Below, piece after piece: positions 1-6,657 of a stretch of DNA of 16,095 nt. The notes under the pieces were generated by a model, which worked only from the letters and a program-made list of their open reading frames with translations, was not told the origin of the DNA and searched no databases. Source of the stretch: JALHUB01 sp050010555 (GTDB lineage: Bacteria; Chloroflexota; Dehalococcoidia; DSTF01; JALHUB01); the NCBI GenBank assembly GCA_050010555.1, contig JBEKKV010000047.1, positions 1-16,095 on the forward strand. The letters are read 5' to 3'. Numbering within the stretch: the first letter of the stretch is position 1; each line of letters begins with the position of its first letter. Both the position numbers and the translations under genes were made by a program.

Positions 1-93
1 TGCATGCGCAAACTGCTCACGATCTTGAATGCCATGCTGCGGGATGGCACGGCCTGGCAGCAGGTTCCGGCTTCTCATGCTATTCCCGCTTGA
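1..93 (+). CDS. IS110-family transposase, C-terminal fragment (runs off left edge)
   Basis: The open frame from base 1 to the TGA at 91-93 reads MRKLLTILNAMLRDGTAWQQ and then a short tail. The pattern 'RKLL-ILNA-LRDG--W' is the usual extreme C-terminus of IS110-family (DEDD/Ser) transposases. Only about 30 residues are visible, so whether the element is intact depends on sequence left of the window. IS110 elements lack classical long terminal inverted repeats, and I see none in the 100 bases after the stop. The element's right end should lie between 94 and the lipoprotein promoter at 147. Family assignment rests on this short motif only. Confidence 0.75.
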   Translation, partial: CMRKLLTILNAMLRDGTAWQQVPASHAIPA

Positions 94-146
94 GTATCAA
101 GACAGTTGCTCTGCACTCTCCCGGAGGAGCCGCCAAGCAACGGCGA

Positions 147-175
147 TTGACGGTCGGCAAGGCCAAGCCTAGAAT
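147..175 (+). promoter_or_regulatory. Sigma-70-type promoter for the PD40 lipoprotein gene
   Basis: A -35 box TTGACG (147-152) and a -10 box TAGAAT (170-175) are separated by 17 bases. They lie just before a GAGGAGG ribosome binding site (184-190) and the GTG start at 197. The predicted transcript start near 182 gives a very short leader. Confidence 0.6.
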
Positions 176-196
176 GCCAGCCTGAGGAGGTGGGAA

Positions 197-1087
197 GTGT
201 TCAACGGAAGGAACCGTCGCCGCTATCGCTTAGTCATTGGGGTTGTTCTTGCCGGTGTCGTACCTCTACTTCTGTCCGGCTGCCTGACGTGGCGCACCGC
301 GAAGATCGCCTTCGCGAGCGATCAGAGCGGCAACTTCCAGATCTACGTAATGAACGCGGACGGCAGCGGTCAGACACGGCTCACCAACAACGCCGCGGAG
401 GATTACACGCCATCCTGGTCACCGGACAGGAAGCACATCGCCTTCGTGAGCACTCAGAGCGGCCACATGCAGATCTACGTGATGAACGCCGACGGCAGCA
501 CTCAGACACGCCTCACCAACAACGCCGCGGAAGATGCTACGCCGGCCTGGTCGCCCGACGGCTCAAAGATCGCCTTCACCAGCACCCGGGATGGCAACTA
601 CGAGATCTACGTAATGAACGCCGACGGCAGTGGTCAGACGCGGCTTACGAACAACCTAGCAACCGATCAGAAGCCCACCTGGTCCCCCGACGGCTCCAAG
701 ATTGCCTTCACTTCCAGCCGGGACCTCTTCAACGACGAGATTTACGTGATGAACGCCGACGGCAGCGGCCAGACGAATCTCACCAACCACGCCGGGGAGG
801 ATTCATTCCCTTCATGGTCGCCCGACGGCTCCAAAATTGCCTTCACCAGCAACCGGGATGGCAACCAGCACATCTACGTGATGAACGCCGACGGCAGCGG
901 CCAGACCCGCCTCACCAACAACCCAGGAAGCGACGTCTATCCTGCCTGGTCGCCCGATGGCGTGAAGATCGCCTTCGCGAGCGAGCCGGAAGGCAACTTC
1001 GACAGCGATATCTACATCGGGAACGCCGATGGCAGCAGTCAGACGAGGTTGACGCACAGCGCGCTAAATCTTGCTCCTGCCTGGTAG
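197..1087 (+). CDS. TolB-like PD40 six-bladed beta-propeller lipoprotein
   Basis: A 296-residue secreted lipoprotein. Residues 1-28 form a signal peptide (arginine-rich start, hydrophobic stretch LVIGVVLAGVVPLLL) ending in the lipobox L-S-G-C, so Cys29 is the likely lipidated residue. From residue 36 to the end there are six PD40/WD40-like repeats of 44-45 residues, each with 'KIAF-S-RDGN--IYVMNADGS-QTRLTNN' and 'P-WSPDG', the signature of TolB and related propellers. Six repeats would close a six-bladed propeller with nothing else attached, so it probably binds a ligand or protein at the cell surface; no catalytic domain is visible. The GTG start was chosen because a GAGGAGGTGG ribosome binding site precedes it and it gives a clean lipoprotein signal. 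An overlapping 316-aa frame is an arginine-rich shadow. It has its own promoter and is transcribed towards the minus-strand cassette gene. The substrate is unknown. Confidence 0.88.
   Translation: MFNGRNRRRYRLVIGVVLAGVVPLLLSGCLTWRTAKIAFASDQSGNFQIYVMNADGSGQTRLTNNAAEDYTPSWSPDRKHIAFVSTQSGHMQIYVMNADGSTQTRLTNNAAEDATPAWSPDGSKIAFTSTRDGNYEIYVMNADGSGQTRLTNNLATDQKPTWSPDGSKIAFTSSRDLFNDEIYVMNADGSGQTNLTNHAGEDSFPSWSPDGSKIAFTSNRDGNQHIYVMNADGSGQTRLTNNPGSDVYPAWSPDGVKIAFASEPEGNFDSDIYIGNADGSSQTRLTHSALNLAPAW
302..1084 (+). repeat. Six tandem ~132-bp repeats encoding PD40 blades
   Basis: Units begin at 302, 434, 566, 698, 833 and 965, always with AAG/CAC-ATC-GCC-TTC. Unit 4 is one codon longer (135 bp) and the last is slightly divergent and ends at the stop. 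The 'IYVMNADGSGQTRL' segment is nearly identical in blades 1-5 at the DNA level as well, so the gene grew by internal duplication and may vary in blade number between relatives. Confidence 0.85.
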
Positions 1088-1159
1088 CCGACGGCAGAGA
1101 CGGGCATGGCAAGGCCTCCCGACACGGCGCGAAGGGCTAAGCCGCTTGTCGCTGCAATC

Positions 1160-1214
1160 CTACAGTAGAACCTCGGACTTCAGCGTTGAGAGGGCGGGTT
1201 CGAGGGCGGCGAGG
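1160..1214 (-). pseudogene. Displaced duplicate of the aminotransferase 3' end
   Basis: Read on the minus strand, 1214-1160 encodes LAALEPALSTLKSEVLL followed by a TAG. The intact aminotransferase upstream ends LAALEPALQALKVEGVI followed by TAG. The two tails have the same length, are identical over the first eight residues, and share L-K-x-E afterwards. The first 24 bases are identical (1191-1214 and 1970-1993) and the remainder diverges. There is no start or upstream gene body, so this is a C-terminal remnant left on the far side of the 237-aa gene. It marks the end of an insertion, a gene-end replacement, or a deleted paralogue. Confidence 0.75.
1191..1214. repeat. 24-bp direct repeat, distal copy
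   Basis: The 24 bases starting AGGGCGGGTTCGAGGG are identical to 1970-1993 in the same orientation. The copy lies four bases beyond the stop codon (1218-1220) of the cassette gene. Together the pair bracket about 755 bp containing that single gene. Confidence 0.85.
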
Positions 1215-1217
1215 AGA

Positions 1218-1931
1218 TCAGTCCCCTATACTGTCATTGTACTGTTTGACCCACGCGGTGCCGCGCGCGTCAAACTCGTTGGCTTCGCCTATCCATTCTG
1301 ATTCTGGCTGAACGGCCACGTCTGTCATGAGTCTCGTTATGCTGGTCGCCTTTAGGGACAGCAGGAAGAGGAATGGGTAGGCCACCCTGCTAAACCATGC
1401 GGCGTCGTAGTGCCCGCCAAGGCGTAGGTATGGGCCGGTTTCACGCTCTTCTGCGATCTGCCAAACGCCCATTCTGCCAGGGTGGGCAAACTCATCCAGT
1501 GTCCCCAAGATGCCCTTTAGGTTTGCCTTCTTGTCTGTTGTGACGGCCTCCACTTGCTTCGCCCTGCTTGGCCGAGTCAAGCTTTGATCCATCCATTTGC
1601 TTGCCTGGTGGGGTCTTGCTTGAACGTAGTTCTCGGCAATCCAATCTTCGAAAGCGGAGCGAAGTAGCACAAGAGGCTGCACGTAGTATCCCATGCGCAG
1701 TAGGCGGTAAGCGCAGTTGCCGGTGTTGAAGCAACGAACCAGCAATGTTGCGCGGAGAATCTGTGGCCCACTGCTGTACTTGCCTTTCCGCGAAAGCTGG
1801 CCCAGACCATGCATTGTGGTGAGCAAGCCCATCTCGATAAGGGATAAGTCGTCTTGGAGTTCCAAGCGAATGCGGTTCAGCACTCGCGCATCGGCAGCTT
1901 CGAGTGAGTCCGAGGTCGTATCCGTCGACAT
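1218..1931 (-). CDS. Uncharacterised 237-aa protein in a cassette at the aminotransferase 3' end
   Basis: I do not firmly recognise this protein. It looks soluble and largely helical, with an N-terminal half rich in Leu/Arg and a segment 'LLRMGYYVQPLVLLRSAFED' followed by 'WIAENYV', which loosely recalls DUF5677-type helical proteins (weak resemblance). It has no signal peptide and no metal or nucleotide motif that I can name. The ATG at 1931 lies only seven bases after the aminotransferase stop (1939-1941) with no clear ribosome binding site, so it is probably read by translational coupling or re-initiation in the aminotransferase transcript. Its stop is four bases from the distal 24-bp repeat. 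Base composition is visibly lower in GC than the neighbours and codon use is less biased, which fits recent acquisition. The gene fills almost the whole interval between the two copies of the aminotransferase tail. Confidence 0.75.
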   Translation of the reverse strand: MSTDTTSDSLEAADARVLNRIRLELQDDLSLIEMGLLTTMHGLGQLSRKGKYSSGPQILRATLLVRCFNTGNCAYRLLRMGYYVQPLVLLRSAFEDWIAENYVQARPHQASKWMDQSLTRPSRAKQVEAVTTDKKANLKGILGTLDEFAHPGRMGVWQIAEERETGPYLRLGGHYDAAWFSRVAYPFLFLLSLKATSITRLMTDVAVQPESEWIGEANEFDARGTAWVKQYNDSIGD

Positions 1932-1938
1932 TGGCAGC

Positions 1939-3300
1939 CTAGATGACGCCTTCTACCTTCAGGGCTTGTAGGGCGGGTTCGAGGGCGGCGAGGGTCTGGT
2001 CGATGTCCTTCTCGTCGTGAACGGCGGAGGTCAGGCCACCGGTCCGCATGAAGTCGCCGGCGCCGCTGTTCAGCATCGCTTGCTTGAAGGCGGCCATGAC
2101 GCGCGGCGGCGTCTGAGGGACATTCGCGCCCGGCCCGCCTTCCCATACCCACTCCCAGCCGCCGGCCGGCTCCGGGCAATCGACGCCTATCGACATGTGG
2201 AACATGGACGATACGGTGTAGGCGCAGCCCTTGACGCCGAGCTTCCGGAAGACGTGGTTGGCGCCGCGGCAGAGTCGCTTCGCCATCTCCTCGGCGTGGG
2301 CCTGGGCCTTGCCGTCGCTGATGGCTTCGAGCATGGCGACGCCGGCGGCAGCGGAAAGCGGGTTGGCGTTGAAGGTGCCCTGGTGAGCGACGCGCTCGTG
2401 GGCGTTGTAGTCGGGGTCGCGGCGGAACTCGATGCAGTCGAGGATGTCGGCGCGACCGGCGACCGCAGCGCCCGGAAGGCCGCCGGCGCATATCTTCGCG
2501 AGGGTGGTCAGGTCAGGCTTGATGCCGAAGCGCTCCTGGGCGCCACCGGGGGCGACGCGGAAGCCGGTGACGACTTCGTCGAAGATGAGGACGACGCCGT
2601 AGCGCTCGGTGCGGGCGCGAAGGAAGGCGAGGAACTCCGGGTCGATGGGCACGGTGCTGGCGGAGGCGCCGGTGGGCTCGATGATGACGGCGGCGACGTC
2701 CTTCTCGTCGGCGAGGGTGCGGGCGATGTCCGAGATGCTGTTCTGGGGCAGGACGATCTGCTCGCCGAGGTAGGCTGGAGGCAGGCCGCGCGAGTGGGGG
2801 AGCGTCTCTTCGGGCCCGACGTAGCCGACGACGCTGTCGTTCCAGCCGTGGAAGTTGAGGGCGAAGCGGACGAGCTTGTTGCGTCCGGTGTGGGCGCGGG
2901 CGAGCCGAATGGCCATCATCGTCGCTTCGGTGCCGGAGGAGTGGAAGCGGACGCGCTGGGCGGAGGGCACGAGCTTGCGGATCCAGCCGGCCCATTCCAT
3001 TTCGAGCTCGCTGGAGGCGCCGTAGTGGGTGCCGTTGGCGATCTGTCGGGTGACGGCGCGGACGAGCGTCGGGTGGGCGTGGCCGAGGAGGAGGGCGCCG
3101 TGGCCCATGACGTAATCGATGATTTCGTTGCCGTCGACGTCCCATTTGCGGGCGCCGAGGGCGTGGTCGACGTAGATGGGGAAGGGGGAGAAGTAGCGGA
3201 TGTCGTGGGTGACGCCGTTAGGGAAGATGCGCTCGGCCTGCTTGTGCAGGGCGGCGGATCGCTGGTGGAGGGCGCGAAAGCGCTCGAGGATTGTGGTCAC
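1939..3300 (-). CDS. Class III PLP-dependent aminotransferase, glutamate-1-semialdehyde aminomutase-like
   Basis: A 453-residue fold-type I PLP enzyme. Visible landmarks are the phosphate-binding 'SSGTEATMMAIRLARA' (residues 121-136), 'NFHGWND' (149-155), the PLP-pyridine aspartate in 'FDEVVTGFR' (Asp241), the Schiff-base lysine in 'PDLTTLAKICAGGLPG' (Lys269), and 'HQGTFNANPLSAAAG' (306-320). The order matches HemL-type aminomutases and related class III aminotransferases. The C-terminal section, with 'GGWEWVWEGGPGANVPQTPP' (381-400), is not that of a standard HemL and there are no heme genes nearby, so the substrate is uncertain. The GTG at 3300 is preferred because GGAG sits six bases upstream and the N-terminus then matches the family; the longer open frame runs into the promoter and the neighbouring gene. 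The last 17 codons occur again, diverged, at 1160-1214. Confidence 0.88.
   Translation of the reverse strand: MTTILERFRALHQRSAALHKQAERIFPNGVTHDIRYFSPFPIYVDHALGARKWDVDGNEIIDYVMGHGALLLGHAHPTLVRAVTRQIANGTHYGASSELEMEWAGWIRKLVPSAQRVRFHSSGTEATMMAIRLARAHTGRNKLVRFALNFHGWNDSVVGYVGPEETLPHSRGLPPAYLGEQIVLPQNSISDIARTLADEKDVAAVIIEPTGASASTVPIDPEFLAFLRARTERYGVVLIFDEVVTGFRVAPGGAQERFGIKPDLTTLAKICAGGLPGAAVAGRADILDCIEFRRDPDYNAHERVAHQGTFNANPLSAAAGVAMLEAISDGKAQAHAEEMAKRLCRGANHVFRKLGVKGCAYTVSSMFHMSIGVDCPEPAGGWEWVWEGGPGANVPQTPPRVMAAFKQAMLNSGAGDFMRTGGLTSAVHDEKDIDQTLAALEPALQALKVEGVI
1970..1993. repeat. 24-bp direct repeat, proximal copy (inside aminotransferase 3' end)
   Basis: Identical to 1191-1214. It encodes the LAALEPAL stretch of the aminotransferase C-terminus. 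The sequence between this repeat and the stop (1939) differs from the distal copy but encodes a tail of equal length. Confidence 0.85.
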
Positions 3301-3377
3301 GATGGTCTCCGATCTGGGGTATGTGTCGTCGTCGCCGGGTGCGCTCCTTCGGTTGGGCGATGGGGCTTCCAGGCTCA

Positions 3378-3405
3378 ATTGTAGGGCGATGGGGCCAAGG
3401 GTCAA
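3378..3405 (-). promoter_or_regulatory. Sigma-70-type promoter for the aminotransferase
   Basis: On the minus strand, TTGACC (3405-3400), a 16-base spacer and TACAAT (3383-3378) give a start near 3370 and a leader of about 70 bases before the GTG at 3300. The 224-base interval 3301-3524 holds nothing else I can name. Confidence 0.6.
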
Positions 3406-3524
3406 CCTGCGGGACGGGGCGTCGGACCGGAAGGCATGCGGTTTCGACTCGGACGCATCGTTGGGCTCGGTAGGGGAGACTTTACATAACGTTACGAGCT
3501 TGTGTCCGAAAGGAGGAGCGTCGC

Positions 3525-5297
3525 CTAGTTGCTGCGGGTTACGCCGGGCAGACCGACGACGCGGCCGGGGGCGGGCGTGGGACTGGGGGCGGCCCCGCCG
3601 GCGATGAAGGTCCAGTTGTCTTCGTAGGCGCCGTCGCTCTTGCTGTCGCGGGCGCGGACGTGGAAGCAATAGTGGCCGACCTGAGGGATGGGGACGGTGG
3701 CGCTGGTGGCGGCGGCGAAGCTGGACCAGGCAGGCCGCCTGTCAGCGGTGAGGCCGGAGTAGTAGGTCTCGACATCGGTGTCGAGGTTGGGGTACCAGCC
3801 TTCAAGATAGTAGGCGAAGTTGGGGGTGCCGTCGGGCGATTTCCAGGCGAAGGTGACGGAAGGGTCGTCGACGTTGTTGGAAGCGGGGAAGGTTGTTAGC
3901 TGCGCTGACGGCTTGATGATGGCGATGTTGGCGACGCCCTGGGCAACGCTCTGTCGGATGCCGGGAAGGTAGGCGTAGAGGTACTGGCCGGGACAGGCGG
4001 TCTGGTTGACGTCGCGGTGGCCACAGATATTGGGGATGCCGGTACGCCAGACCCAGTCGACCTGGAGGAAATCGGCGGCGCCGTTCGGCCAGACGTAGTG
4101 ACGGCGGGAGGCCCAGGTCAGGAACTGAACGAGGGTGCCGACCAGGTTGGTCTGCTCGTTGGCGCTGAGCTGGTTGACGTCGTAGTTTCCGAAGCAGGAG
4201 ACGCCGAGCGCGCCTTCGTTCCACTGGAGGGCGTGGCCGCCGACGACATCAGGGCTGATGATTTCGCGGCCACTGCCGTTGAGGCTGCTGTCGCGACCGC
4301 GGCGGCCCTCGAAGACACGGCCAAAGCGGTCGATGAGGGCGTTGTAGCCGATGTCGCCCCAGCCGAGGGAGATGGCGTGGTAGTAGTAGATGGACTGGAT
4401 ATCCTGGAGAACCTGGTCGGCGGTATAGGAGGGATAGGGGTAGTTGGGGTCCTGAGGGTTGTCGTTGGTGAGTGTGGCGGTGTGATGGACGATCATCTTT
4501 TTCGTCGGGATGTACATGCGCTGCCATATTTCGCTGCCGTCCGGGTTGTAGCGGTAGCTTTCGGGCGCGCCCCAGGCTTCGCGACTTATTAGCTGCCCGG
4601 CGGCGAAGGGCGGCGGCAGGGCGGCGGCATTGTTCGTGGGCGCTGGCGTCACGGGCACCGGCGTCTTGGTCTTGCCCGGCGTGGGCGTTTTGGTGGCCTT
4701 GGCGGCCTGCAAGACGGCCGGCGCGGCGGCGCTGAGAGCGGTAATGGTGACGTTTCGGAGGGCAGGGTGCTCAGGGGCGTCGGCGGGGAAGGTGGCGCGA
4801 TACTGGACATAAGACGCGCCCGGGGCCCAGACGAGGGTGGCGAAGCGTTCGCGGCGCGGGTTCTGCTCCGGCTCGGCCTCGATGGGGAGGCGCCGCCAGG
4901 AGGACCAGGTGTCGCCGTCGCTGGAGGTGCGCAGGTCGAAGTCGATCCGGTCCCAGCCGACGCCGTCGCCGAGCCAGTGAAGGCCGACATGAGTGACAGG
5001 GAAGCTGGTCTTGACGATGGTCGAGGTAAGGACGCCACCGTAGGCGCCGGCGGCATGCAGCAGAGGCGCGCCGGCGGTATCCCACTCGAGGCCCTGGAAC
5101 TGGCCGGCGGAAAGCTCGGATGCGCCGTGACGAATGTCTTCAGCGATTACGGGTCCGGTCTGGGCCTGAGCCGGGAAGGAGCGACCAAGGAAGCGTCGGG
5201 GCAGGATGAGGGCGGCGCCACCGCCGGCGACGGCAAGCGAGGTGGCCCCGAGCAGCCGGCGTCGAGACAACCGCTTCTGCCAGAAGCTCTGCTCCAT
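3525..5297 (-). CDS. Tat-exported N-acetylmuramoyl-L-alanine amidase (amidase_2 / PGRP domain)
   Basis: A 590-residue exported peptidoglycan hydrolase. The N-terminus has a twin-arginine signal (S-R-R-R-L-L-G at 11-17, then a hydrophobic Ala/Leu run, with A-Q-A near 44-46). Residues 50-195 form a beta-rich region of unknown function, followed by a Thr/Pro/Lys linker (200-222). The amidase_2/PGRP domain covers about 236-455: 'LISREAWGA', the zinc-site 'IVHHTA' (His271/272), 'YHAISLGWGDIGYNALIDRFGRVFEGR', 'VVGGHAL', and 'CGHRDVNQTACPG' with His427 and Cys435 as zinc ligands. The last 130 residues look like a beta-sandwich. All metal ligands are present, so it should cleave the MurNAc-L-Ala bond. 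The ATG at 5297 follows a GGGGAGGG ribosome binding site; a GTG 18 bases upstream (5315) overlaps that site and is less likely. Domain order recalls other actinobacterial and Chloroflexota PGRP-type amidases. Confidence 0.92.
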   Translation of the reverse strand: MEQSFWQKRLSRRRLLGATSLAVAGGGAALILPRRFLGRSFPAQAQTGPVIAEDIRHGASELSAGQFQGLEWDTAGAPLLHAAGAYGGVLTSTIVKTSFPVTHVGLHWLGDGVGWDRIDFDLRTSSDGDTWSSWRRLPIEAEPEQNPRRERFATLVWAPGASYVQYRATFPADAPEHPALRNVTITALSAAAPAVLQAAKATKTPTPGKTKTPVPVTPAPTNNAAALPPPFAAGQLISREAWGAPESYRYNPDGSEIWQRMYIPTKKMIVHHTATLTNDNPQDPNYPYPSYTADQVLQDIQSIYYYHAISLGWGDIGYNALIDRFGRVFEGRRGRDSSLNGSGREIISPDVVGGHALQWNEGALGVSCFGNYDVNQLSANEQTNLVGTLVQFLTWASRRHYVWPNGAADFLQVDWVWRTGIPNICGHRDVNQTACPGQYLYAYLPGIRQSVAQGVANIAIIKPSAQLTTFPASNNVDDPSVTFAWKSPDGTPNFAYYLEGWYPNLDTDVETYYSGLTADRRPAWSSFAAATSATVPIPQVGHYCFHVRARDSKSDGAYEDNWTFIAGGAAPSPTPAPGRVVGLPGVTRSN

Positions 5298-5351
5298 GCT
5301 TCTAGCCCTCCCCACCTTTCGCTGGCATTCCTATCCGGCTGGTCGGGGGTA

Positions 5352-5380
5352 AAGATAGTCGGTTGGGCAGGATGTGTCAA
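5352..5380 (-). promoter_or_regulatory. Sigma-70-type promoter for the amidase
   Basis: On the minus strand, a perfect TTGACA (5380-5375), a 17-base spacer and TATCTT (5357-5352) sit about 50 bases before the ATG at 5297. The rest of 5400-5532 contains only a loose inverted repeat, GAGGAGCG (5427-5434) and CGCTCCTC (5486-5493), of doubtful meaning. Confidence 0.7.
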
Positions 5381-5532
5381 CCTGGGCCGAAGTTGGACGG
5401 CGCCCTAGGCTGGGGGACGTAGGCGCGAGGAGCGAAGCGACGAGCGCAACCTGAACGCGATCATCGCAGTCGACAGGAGGAATCGCGCTCCTCATGGAGT
5501 TCGGACGTCCGGCGGAATCAGCGGCTGGGAGG

Positions 5533-6312
5533 CTAGGGATCGCCGTAGGCGGCGATCAGCAGGTCGGCGAGGACGCGGTAGCCGGCGTCGTTAGGATGGA
5601 AGTCGCTGGAGGGGCCGCTCACGGCCGTGAGCTGGTCGCCTTTGCCCTTGAAGGCATCGTAGGCGTCGGCGACCTTCGCATCGACGTCGGGGAGAGCGGC
5701 GACGGCGGCGATCTTCTGATTCAGGAGCGTCACGAGCATGTCCTGCGTCGCTTCGATGGGCAGGCCGGTGCCGGAATAGGAATTGAAGCAGTTGAGGACG
5801 AAGATCTTGACGTCCGGGCCGGCGGCGACGCGCACGGCATGGAGGATGGCGGTCAAGTTGTCCCCCGCCTCGTTGACCGTGGCGTTCGCGGCGGAAACGC
5901 AGCCCGGGTCGTTGGGCGCAATCGGCGGGGCGCAGGGCTGGCCGGCACGCACAAGGGTGTCGACGTCGTTGATGCCGAGGTCGAGGGTAATGACGGTCAC
6001 GTCATTCGTCGGGTCTGTGTCCTGATTGCGAAATCGCAGCTCGGCGAGGGCTTTGCCAAGCTGGCCGGTGGCAATGGCGCTCGCGGTCGTCTCGCCCACA
6101 ACCGCCTCGGAGACAAGCGTCATATCCTTCTTGGTCGTGTCATGCAGAAATGAGTAAAAAAGCGGCACATAGCCGAGGTTAGACTTGGAGGCGCCGAGCC
6201 CGGTGGCAAAGGAGTCGCCCATGACAAGATAGGTCGGCTTCTCGCTGCCGCTGCAGGCTGAAGCGGGCAGGAGGCAAACCAGAACGGCAAGAAGGCAAAG
6301 TCGACGCTTCAT
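5533..6312 (-). CDS. SGNH/GDSL-family lipoprotein hydrolase
   Basis: A 259-residue predicted lipoprotein esterase or lipase. MKRRLCLLAVLVCLLPASAC is a compact lipoprotein signal with Cys20 as the acylation site. The SGNH blocks follow in order: block I 'VMGDSFATG' with nucleophile Ser34, 'VGETTASA' (72-79) in the position of the block II glycine, block III 'LGIND' with Asn115, and block V 'SSDFHPND' with Asp237 and His239 completing the triad. It is close to the usual size of single-domain GDSL esterases. The ATG at 6312 is chosen over one at 6354 because it gives the lipoprotein signal directly; neither start has a strong ribosome binding site. It is transcribed divergently from the selenoprotein gene across a 96-bp interval. 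The substrate (acyl lipid, glycan acetyl group or other ester) cannot be read from sequence. Confidence 0.88.
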   Translation of the reverse strand: MKRRLCLLAVLVCLLPASACSGSEKPTYLVMGDSFATGLGASKSNLGYVPLFYSFLHDTTKKDMTLVSEAVVGETTASAIATGQLGKALAELRFRNQDTDPTNDVTVITLDLGINDVDTLVRAGQPCAPPIAPNDPGCVSAANATVNEAGDNLTAILHAVRVAAGPDVKIFVLNCFNSYSGTGLPIEATQDMLVTLLNQKIAAVAALPDVDAKVADAYDAFKGKGDQLTAVSGPSSDFHPNDAGYRVLADLLIAAYGDP

Positions 6313-6326
6313 CGGACCCAAGCGAA

Positions 6327-6354
6327 TTGACAACCGCAGCGCGCCTCGTATCAT
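6327..6354 (+). promoter_or_regulatory. Sigma-70-type promoter for the selenoprotein gene
   Basis: A perfect TTGACA (6327-6332), a 16-base spacer and TATCAT (6349-6354) give a start near 6361 and a leader of about 48 bases before the ATG at 6409. Confidence 0.6.
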
Positions 6355-6381
6355 ATAAGGAAGGGCGCGCTAATCTCTTAA
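6352..6381 (-). promoter_or_regulatory. Possible divergent promoter for the SGNH lipoprotein gene
   Basis: On the minus strand, TTAAGA (6381-6376), 18 bases, and TATATG (6357-6352). Its -10 overlaps that of the plus-strand promoter, so the two would compete. The boxes are weaker than the plus-strand pair. Confidence 0.35.
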
Positions 6382-6408
6382 CACACTCGGCGACTGGAGG
6401 ACAAGAGC

Positions 6409-6657
6409 ATGGCTGACAAAATGAGCATCGATATCGAGTACTGCGTGGCTTGAAACTATACGCTGAGAGCCGCCTGGACGGCGGCTGAGCTGCTGACAGA
6501 ACTTGGGAGTCGCGTGGAGGCGCTACGCCTGGTGCCGTCCGGCGCGGGGCGGTTTGAGGTGACGGTGAACGGGAAGGTAGTGTACTCAAAGGCGGCGACG
6601 GGCCGCTTCCCGGAGCTTTCGGAGGTGCAGCAGGCGGTTAGGGGAATGTTGACATAA
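6409..6657 (+). CDS. SelW-like Rdx-family selenoprotein (in-frame UGA = selenocysteine)
   Basis: The ATG at 6409 has GGAGG eight bases upstream. The frame runs 14 codons to a TGA (6451-6453), then 67 more codons to a TAA (6655-6657). Read with TGA as Sec, the start is MADKMSIDIEYCVAUNYTLR, an exact C-x-x-U redox motif followed by Y-x-x-R-A. The rest carries the Rdx (SelT/SelW/SelH) family pattern: 'LLTELG', 'LRLVPSGAGRFEVTVNGKVV', 'YSKAATGRFPE'. At 82 residues it is a normal bacterial SelW-like size. Rdx proteins have a thioredoxin-like fold and are thought to be thiol-based oxidoreductases; the partner is unknown. A hairpin 14 bases after the UGA fits the bacterial SECIS pattern. Reading TGA as a stop would give a meaningless 14-mer and leave a fully conserved domain untranslated. 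Function requires SelA, SelB, SelC and SelD elsewhere in the genome. It has its own promoter, so it looks monocistronic. Confidence 0.92.
6468..6486 (+). promoter_or_regulatory. Bacterial SECIS hairpin
   Basis: AGCCGCC (6468-6474) pairs perfectly with GGCGGCT (6480-6486) around the five-base loop UGGAC. The loop begins 21 bases after the UGA and has G as its second base, which meets the published bacterial SECIS rules as I recall them (short apical stem, small loop with G in the first two positions, about 16-37 bases from the UGA). It lies in codons for RAAWTAAE, so it is under both coding and structural constraint. Confidence 0.75.

Noticed and set aside
190..1140. A 316-codon frame overlapping the PD40 lipoprotein
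   Set aside because: Arg/Gln-rich low-complexity translation of the repeat units in another frame; the GTG-started frame has a ribosome binding site, lipobox and PD40 blades.
2017..3384. A 455-codon plus-strand frame antisense to the aminotransferase
   Set aside because: Its product is Gly/Ala/Val/Asp-rich with no family pattern. It mirrors the GC-biased third positions of the real minus-strand gene, which has all PLP motifs.
6313..6354. Longer N-terminus for the SGNH lipoprotein (ATG at 6354)
   Set aside because: It adds 14 residues before a complete lipoprotein signal and has no purine-rich ribosome binding site.
6451..6453. TGA as a sense codon for Trp or Gly (alternative code) or a sequencing error
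   Set aside because: TGA ends several other genes here, at 91-93, 1218-1220 and 15002-15004. The codon falls exactly on the redox position with a SECIS-like hairpin after it. A single-base error cannot be excluded from one sequence, but it is less likely.
6179..6589. A 136-codon minus-strand frame covering the selenoprotein gene
   Set aside because: No family resemblance; it overlaps both the SGNH signal peptide region and the Rdx coding region, which explain the DNA better.
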